In this document: positions 57,868 to 64,000 of the stretch, piece after piece
How positions within the stretch are numbered: position 1 is the first letter of the stretch
How the letters are laid out: each line of letters begins with the position of its first letter
Origin: Fallopia convolvulus
Taxonomy: Eukaryota > Streptophyta > Magnoliopsida > Caryophyllales > Polygonaceae
Assembly: GCA_964016875.1 (NCBI GenBank)
Contig: OZ024719.1
Coordinates: forward strand, 64,179,224 to 64,243,223
Direction: 5' to 3'
DNA length: 64,000 nucleotides
Program-made: the position numbers and the translations under genes
Notes under the pieces: model-generated
The model's database searches: none
What the model saw: only the letters and a program-made list of their open reading frames with translations
Told to the model about the DNA's origin: nothing

Positions 57868-59507
57868 CTCTTTTGCAGGTGAAAGCGAGAGGGAACTGTA
57901 TGTGGTTTATAGACAGTGCTTGCTCCAACCACATGACAGGAAACAGGAACAATCTGATCTCGTTTAACACCCAAGTTGAAGGAGGAAATGTGTCCTTCGG
58001 CAACAAAAACAAAGGGGTAATATAAGGCTCAGGGGAAGTAAAGCTCAACAAATCAATCAAAGTCAACAATGTAAATCTTGTGGCAAATCTTGGATACAAT
58101 CTACTGTGTGTGGCACAACTCTGTGATCAAGGGAACAACGTAGTCACATTTGACTCAAATGAATGTCTTGTTGTGAACAAAGAAACTAACAAAGTTATTC
58201 TTCGAGGGAAACGATTCAACAATGTTTACATTGTTGATCAAGACTTTCAACCTCCAAGAAAGCTATGTCTCACAGTCTCTACAAATGACACCGATCTCTG
58301 GCATAGACGTCTTGGTCATGCAGGTCTAAATCTCATCCAGAAGTTGTTCCTGCAAGATCTTGTGGTGGGCTTACCAAGGATAAGCCCAGAGTCAGCAAAA
58401 CTGTGTGATGCTTGTGCCAGAGGGAAACAAACTCGAAGTTCCTTCAAGCCCAAGAAAAACGTTAGCACCTCCAAACCCTTGGAAATGCTACACATGGATC
58501 TATGTGGACCAATGGACACTTGTAGCTATGGAGGAAGCAGGTATATGTTTGTTATAATAGATGATTATTCACGTTTCACTTGGGTTATTTTCTTGTCTTC
58601 CAAAGGAACAGTGTTTAAAGAATTTGAAGTATTCATCAAGAAGACAGAGGTTAGTCTGGGAACTAAGCTGAAGTCCATACGCTCAGACCATGGAACAGAA
58701 TTTGACAATTCAGCTTTTGTCACCTTTTGCAATGAAAATGGAGTTTCTCACAATTTTTCTGCACCAAGAACTCCACAACAAAATGGAGTTGTTGAAAGGA
58801 AGAATCGCACACTGGAGAATATGGCTCGAGCCATGATGTTAGAGAGTGGAGTTCCATCCAACTTTTGGGCTGAAGCCATCTCCACTTCGGTTTATATCCT
58901 TAACAGGGCTATGATTCGACCTTTATTGCTTAAAACTTCTTATGAACTAATCAAAGGCCGAAAGCCAAACATTTCCCATCTCAGAGTTTTTGGTTGCAGG
59001 TGTTACATCCATAACAATGGGAAGGATGCTCTTGGAAAGTTTGATCCAAGGAGCGATGAAGGAATTTTCACTGGATACTCTCTCCATAGCAAAGCATATC
59101 GAGTCTACAACAAACGAACCAGGAAGTTTGAAGAAAGTATTCATGTCATCTTTGATGAAGAGCCTATCCATCAAGGATCATCATCCAAAAATCCATTCTC
59201 CCATACAGTAGTGAAACCATTCACTATTCCAGGAGAACCAGCAAGGGAACTGACAGACGAGGATGAAAGTTCAAGGCCTCGAAGAGATGACTCTAAGTAC
59301 ATCAATGGAAGTGATTCTCATCCACAAGAGCCAAACATTGAAGACGATCATGAAGAGAATGATACCATGGACCAATTCGATGATCCCTCAACTCATTTTC
59401 CTGAAGAAGAGGAACAACCACCAGTAACAACTGAAGCATCCACTTCTGGGAACAATCAAACCAATGTGGTTCCACAAGATACATCTGAAGATAGTTCCAG
59501 TGCTTAG
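57825..59507 (+). pseudogene. Sirevirus protease-integrase frame
   Basis: This frame is -1 relative to gag and overlaps it from 57825. The protease site reads WFIDSACSNHMTGN, with DSA where DSG is common. TAA at 58023-58025 interrupts the protease. After it the frame is open: LWHRRLGHAG...CDACARGK is the HHCC module. The integrase core has HMDLCGPMDT, IRSDHGTEFDN and QQNGVVERKNRTLENMA, holding the DDE residues. GCRCYIHNN and a proline-rich linker lead to a TAG at 59505-59507, still in the same frame as RT. Confidence 0.85.
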
Positions 59508-60761
59508 GAAGAAGTCCCAGGAACAACTCATCCTCAACCAAGGAACTACCATCAGAGAAAAGATCATCCTATTGACAACATTCTCACACCTTTGGAACAG
59601 GGAGTTCAAACTCGTTCCTCTCTCCATAACTTTTGTGCATTTAATGCTTTTGTTTCTCTTGTTGAACCCAAAAGTATACAGGAAGCACTCAAAGATCCAG
59701 ATTGGATTCAAGCAATGCAAGATGAGCTCCATCAGTTTGAAAGACATAAGGTGTGGAAGTTAGTTCCAAGACCATCAGACAAGAATGTCATTGGAACTAG
59801 ATGGGTCTTTCGCAACAAACTGGATGAGTCAGGAAATGTTTCCCGAAACAAAGCCAGATTAGTGGCTCAAGGTTATAATCAAGAGGAGGGAATCGACTAT
59901 GAGGAAACGTTTGCACCAGTTGCCAGAATTGAAGCAATACGACTACTCATCGCTTTTGCTACATACAAAGGGTTCAAACTGTTCCAAATGGATGTCAAAA
60001 CAACATTTCTCAATGGCTATCTACAAGAAGAAGTTTATGTGAAGCAACCTCCTGGATTTGAAGATGATGACAAGCCTGATCACGTCTACTTTCTTGAAAG
60101 GGCTCTCTATGGCCTCAAACAAGCTCCTCAAGCCTGGTATGATAGATTTGCTTCATTTCTATTATCCAAAGGCTATCAAAGAGGATCCATTGACAAGACA
60201 CTCTTCTTGAAGAAAGAATCAGGTGACATTTTAATTGTGCAAGTCTATGTTGATGATATAGTGTTTGGTTCCACTAATCTTGTGCTTACAGAAAAATTTA
60301 AGAAACAAATGAGTAGTGAGTTCGAGATGAGTATGGTAGGGGAACTCAACTTCTTTCTAGGTCTTCAAATCTCTCAAACAAAAGATGGAACCAAGATTCA
60401 TCAACAAAAGTACATCAAGGAAATGCTATCCAAATATGGGATGGACACTGCAAAGCCAATCAACACTCCAATCTCACCTAGCACACGACTTGATGCCGAT
60501 GAGACTGGAACCAGTGTCAATCAAAAACTTTTTCCAGGAATGATTGGTTCCCTACTCTATCTCACTGCTAGTAGACCAGACATCATGTTCGCTGTCTGTC
60601 TCTGTACACGGTTCCAAGCAAATCCTAAGGAATCACATCTAAAGGAAGTCAAAAGGATCTTTCTCTACCTCAAAGGGAGAGATAATTTTGCTTATGGTAC
60701 CCTAGGAACAGTTCCTTTGAACTTGTTTCCTTCACAGATGCTGATTTTGCAGGACATCTAG
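59508..60761 (+). pseudogene. Sirevirus reverse transcriptase
   Basis: Same frame as the integrase, separated by TAG at 59505. Motifs in order: WIQAMQDELHQFERHKVWKL, GTRWVFRNKLDESG, DYEETFAPVARIEAIR, FQMDVKTTFLNGYLQEEVYV, ALYGLKQAPQAWYDR and the catalytic YVDDIVFGST (about 60247). SRPDIMFAVCLCTRFQANP follows. The frame changes near 60690, before RNase H, and ends out of frame at 60761. This is the polymerase that copies the element's RNA to DNA. Confidence 0.87.
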
Positions 60762-61189
60762 TTGATCGAAAAAGCACATCAGGCATGGCACAGTTCCTAG
60801 GAGACTGTATAGTATCATGGGGATCCAAGAAGCAATCCTCTGTGGCACTTTCCACTGCTGAAGCTGAATACATTGCCGCAGCTGCTTGTTGTTCCCAAGT
60901 CCTATGGCTCAAGTATCAACTCAAAGACTACGGTATGTCTCTTGGAACTGTTCCTATTAAATGTGATAGTACTAGTGCAATTAACATCTCAAAAAACCCA
61001 GTGCATCACTCTAGAACAAAGCACATAGAGGTTAGGCACCATTTCCTGCGTGATCACGTAGAGAAAGGTTCCATTGAGATGGTTCACTGCAGGACAGATG
61101 AACAAGTTGCTGACATTTTCACCAAAGCCTTGGACAGACAACCCTTTGAGCATCTTCGTATGCTCTTAGGGATGATTCTCTTAAATTAA
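60720..61189 (+). pseudogene. Sirevirus RNase H
   Basis: In a different frame from RT, starting after the break near 60690. It carries TDADFAGHLVDRKSTSG, KKQSSVALSTAEAEYIAAAA, IKCDSTSAINISKNPVHHSR and KHIEVRHHFLRD, the Copia RNase H with its D-E-D residues. It ends QPFEHLRMLLGMILLN at 61189. It would remove the RNA strand during copying. Confidence 0.85.
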
Positions 61190-62055
61190 ACAAGTCCCAG
61201 TCCATCTTTTCCCTCCATGATTGACTAGTTAGATATCAGTATAGCTAGGGAACTGCATGGTATAGCAACTTTCATTTTCAATAATTGCAAACTTGCATGA
61301 AACATGTTCATAACTAGGTATGAGAACTGATTTCTTAAGAGCACTTTGTTTATTTTTGTCCCAAAATGATCAACTTGATCTTATCTGTCCCTCACTATAA
61401 GCCGAAATGATGGTTGATCATAAGACTTGTCCCTCAAAACCCATCCAGGTAAACGTTTCCTATGAGCCTCAATGAATAAACCCCTTTTTACGGGATTCAA
61501 TTACCTGGATGACAACATCACTTGATTCTATAACCCTATTTAGTTTGGATATTTCTTTTAATCTTTTCACAAAAATCCTTTACATATCCAAACTTGGCCT
61601 CGTCTTACTTGTTCATGGAAAGAGGAGTTAGAAAGGAAAGGAACCGCTTCAATTTACAAAGGAACTACAAGGGTGTTTGAAATTCAAATACGTCTCTCAT
61701 ATGTATTATTGGAAAGAGAAAGGTCATTGAAAACTGGTTCAGGAAGCGACAAGCTGTAGAAAGGGAAAAGTGAATCCGAACAGTTCATCTCGCTACCCGT
61801 GCTAATCTGTTGCCACGTTGAGACTGTAGAATAGGAAAAGATCTTTGCGTGGAGAATACCAAATCTCTTCTGATTCTCTTTGGAGTAACTAATTGCTAGT
61901 TTCAAGGAAAGGTTAGTAACCACTCTCACCCCTTCAACTTCTTTTCTTCCTACTACTTAACCCGTTCCCCTCTTTCTTTTCTTTTCATCGTCTTTCTCCA
62001 TCTTCTCTTCCAAACCCTATCCAATCTTTCTCTGAAACTTCATCCGTACGCTCCT
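61190..62055 (+). other. Spacer between pol and the envelope-like ORF
   Basis: 866 bp with no coding frame of note, typical of the non-coding gap after pol in Sireviruses. It has pyrimidine-rich stretches near 61950-62040 just ahead of the next ORF, and scattered GGAACTAC motifs. A possible splice site for a subgenomic message could lie here but was not identified. Confidence 0.55.
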
Positions 62056-63954
62056 ATGGCCAACCAAAATCAACCCATCATCAAGTTCTCCGTCTACCAC
62101 AAAAACCCACTCATTGAGCATCTTATTAACAATGACCCTGAAGCTCTCAAAAAAATGCTTCTTACAGACCTAGACCTCGACCACCATGAACCTGAGTACA
62201 TCTTCGATGTCAAAGATCGTCTCTATTCTCTTCTGAGAAAACGAGATGGACAACCCAGTCTCACACCACAAAACTCACCACCCCAAACACCAAGATCTGA
62301 AATTCCGGTACTCACAACGAGACCGGATGGCTCCTCAACCCTCACCTTAAACATTGAGGGTGTTCCTACCACGATCCATGATTCCAATCCTACCCCTCTA
62401 TTACAAGCCTCCTCTCATTCCTCTCCCAAACACCATACACAAATTCTTGACAACTTCTCTCCCAAACGAAGACCAGATCCCCTTGCTTCAACTTCTCACA
62501 ACCCTACTCCTCAAATCCAAAAAGCCAGGGTTCCCTCATCTCTTCAAAATGCTCCTCCAATCCAAGTTCCATCTCACAAGGAACTAGACCTCTCCAACCT
62601 CGATCAATCCATCTCCCAATTTGAGAGAGAGGAGTTCCCTACTTCACAGGGAACTACACCTATCAAACCGACCCAATCTTCTCCCTCTCTTCCAAAACGC
62701 TCTTCCTCTTCAACCTCTCTTCCACAAATTCCAACTGCTCCAAGAACCAAAAAGAGAAATTATAGGAAACTGAGAAAAGTAGAAGAAGAAAAAGATGATG
62801 AGGAACTACAGCCTCTATAATCTGAGCAACTCCATGCTCTTCATCCCTCAACGGAGATCATCACTGTTGAGGGCTCCGACGATGAGGTGGAGGAATATCA
62901 AGAGCCTGCCCTTCAAATTGGGTACAAGGAACCGCCACCTGGGCGTCCTTCAACAAGAGGCTCCAAGAAGCCAAGGCTGGAAGAAAAGCCTGAACAAAAG
63001 GAGAAGAAGAAAGGAAAGAAGGAAAAGAAGAAACCAGAAGAGAGGAAGTTGGTCATTCCTCTAGTAATCATAGCCGAGTTCTTACAAGAAAACGAGTTCA
63101 ACGAGCTTCAGGAACTCATCCAGTTTCAAGGATGAGATAAGCTCTGTTCCGAACCGGCAATGGTGGATCAAGCTCAAATAAGGTACTTCTACTCCAAATT
63201 CGCCCTACAAAAGGGAACTGAGCTTGACCCCATAATAAGATGGAAGACAGAAGAGGATGACTTCACCTTCACCGCTGCCCAAATCAAGAAAATTCTCAAT
63301 GTTCCTGGAGAAGGGTTTGATATGCTTCCCCAACGCCCATGGCAAGATTCTGATGGAAGAGATGCCATTCTTCAAAGGCTTCTAGGGCACGTTCCTCCAC
63401 AAGGAAAAGAGATCCTGACTCACAGCTTGAGTCAAGTAGGCAAGATGGCACACCAGTTTATCACTAGGATAGTGATGCCAAGACTGGAAAAGAGAACAAC
63501 TCTCAACTCAACTGATGCCATCCTCTTGGATTTGTTCCTTCGCAAAGAGCGCATCAACCTTCCCAAGATAATGATTTTGCACATGTGCAAATGCGTTGCC
63601 AAGGAGAATCACGCCCTTCCATATGCAGCGTTGGTGAAGGAAATAATGAAGAGGAACGATGTGTATCATCCTCAAGAGGAAGAAGAGCTAGGACAAGAGA
63701 TGGATATGTCCAACATTCTACGAATGAAGCATTCCATGGAACCACAAGAAGAAGGTCCTCCTGCTGTGTTCATTGAACAAGGAGACTCGAAAACTGTCCT
63801 TCAAGCTCTCAACCGTCTGTGTGGGGTCACTGAGCGCATACTTGATGTCCTTCTCGACATTCAACAGACGAAGGGAACCAATGATCACATCCTTACTGTT
63901 CTTAAGGACATACAGAAGAAGCTCCCTTCCTCCTCTTCCTCCTCTAACCCTTGA
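62056..63954 (+). pseudogene. Envelope-like ORF of the Sirevirus, two internal stops
   Basis: A single frame runs 62056-63954 (633 codons) but is cut by TAA at 62818-62820 and TGA at 63133-63135. The first part is proline-, serine- and threonine-rich (PQNSPPQTPRSEIPVL). The middle is a Lys/Glu-rich coiled coil (KKKGKKEKKKPEERK). The last part (63160 on) has VDQAQIRYFYSKFALQKGTEL, FTAAQIKKILNVPGEGFD and a long helical C-terminus, resembling the putative plant transposon protein domain of Sirevirus extra ORFs. I saw no clear signal peptide or transmembrane segment, so 'envelope-like' describes position, not proven function. The function of these ORFs is unknown. Confidence 0.72.
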
Positions 63955-64000
63955 ACAAGCCCCCTACAAGAAATATCCACAACTGTCTTCTCCCTCCTTC

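Larger units (their letters stand above)
54956..64000 (+). mobile_element. Sirevirus-like Ty1/Copia element, 3' LTR outside the window
   Basis: The order is LTR, initiator-Met primer site, gag with two zinc knuckles, protease-integrase, RT, RNase H, a spacer of 0.87 kb and a large extra ORF. This layout, with an envelope-like ORF after pol and the YVDDIVFGST active site, is that of Sireviruses (SIRE/Maximus). Gag, pol and the extra ORF are broken by stops and frame changes, so it is not autonomous as it stands. The probable left target duplication is AATAT (54951-54955); the right copy is not in view. Confidence 0.88.

Noticed and set aside
54956..64000. Endogenous pararetrovirus (caulimovirid)
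   Set aside because: Paired LTR-type ends, a Copia integrase placed before RT, and the Met primer site identify a Ty1/Copia element.

Overview
This is nuclear DNA of a flowering plant, most likely a eudicot. It has spliced genes with GT-AG introns, an RNA polymerase IV/V subunit found only in plants, and many plant transposon families. I cannot name the species. No bacterial, organellar or CRISPR features were seen.

Three cellular genes can be supported, all on the minus strand. (1) 14748-15690: a small three-exon heavy-metal-associated isoprenylated-type protein (HIPP-like) ending in a CaaX box but lacking the metal-binding cysteines. (2) 24570-31646, with a 5' UTR exon to about 32640: the second-largest subunit shared by RNA polymerases IV and V (NRPD2/NRPE2). 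Seven coding exons join without a phase conflict to 1204 residues. (3) 38950-40538: a two-exon ROH1/BPS1-like (DUF793) protein of 430 residues.

Most of the rest is transposon sequence, much of it nested. 1-3556: a complete 649-bp non-autonomous Helitron (516-1164), AT-rich DNA, and a second Helitron 3' end. 3557-8082: an Athila-like Ty3/Gypsy gag-protease element with its right-hand LTR and an Asp-tRNA primer site. 8083-14273: a minus-strand LINE interrupted by a hAT MITE (8789-9175) and a pol-deleted Gypsy element (11162-14157), both with target duplications. 18483-18668: a tRNA-derived SINE. 19258-23471: a decayed MULE with inverted termini and a 9-bp target duplication. 23578-24102: a long-TIR MITE. 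32650-38950: LINE and Copia remnants. 40540-47360: small MITEs, a hairpin and a decayed Copia element carrying a 687-bp solo LTR. 47360-53738: a full-length LINE with a 17-bp target duplication. 54956 to the window end: a Sirevirus-like Copia element with LTR, PBS, gag, pol and an envelope-like ORF, inserted in a Helitron end; its 3' LTR lies outside the window.

NRPD2 works in RNA-directed DNA methylation, the pathway that silences elements like those around it. The element genes are mostly broken by stops, frameshifts or truncations. The youngest-looking insertions are the LINE at 47360 and possibly the Sirevirus. All coordinates, splice sites and target duplications were read by eye; family names rest on recognised motifs, not on searches.
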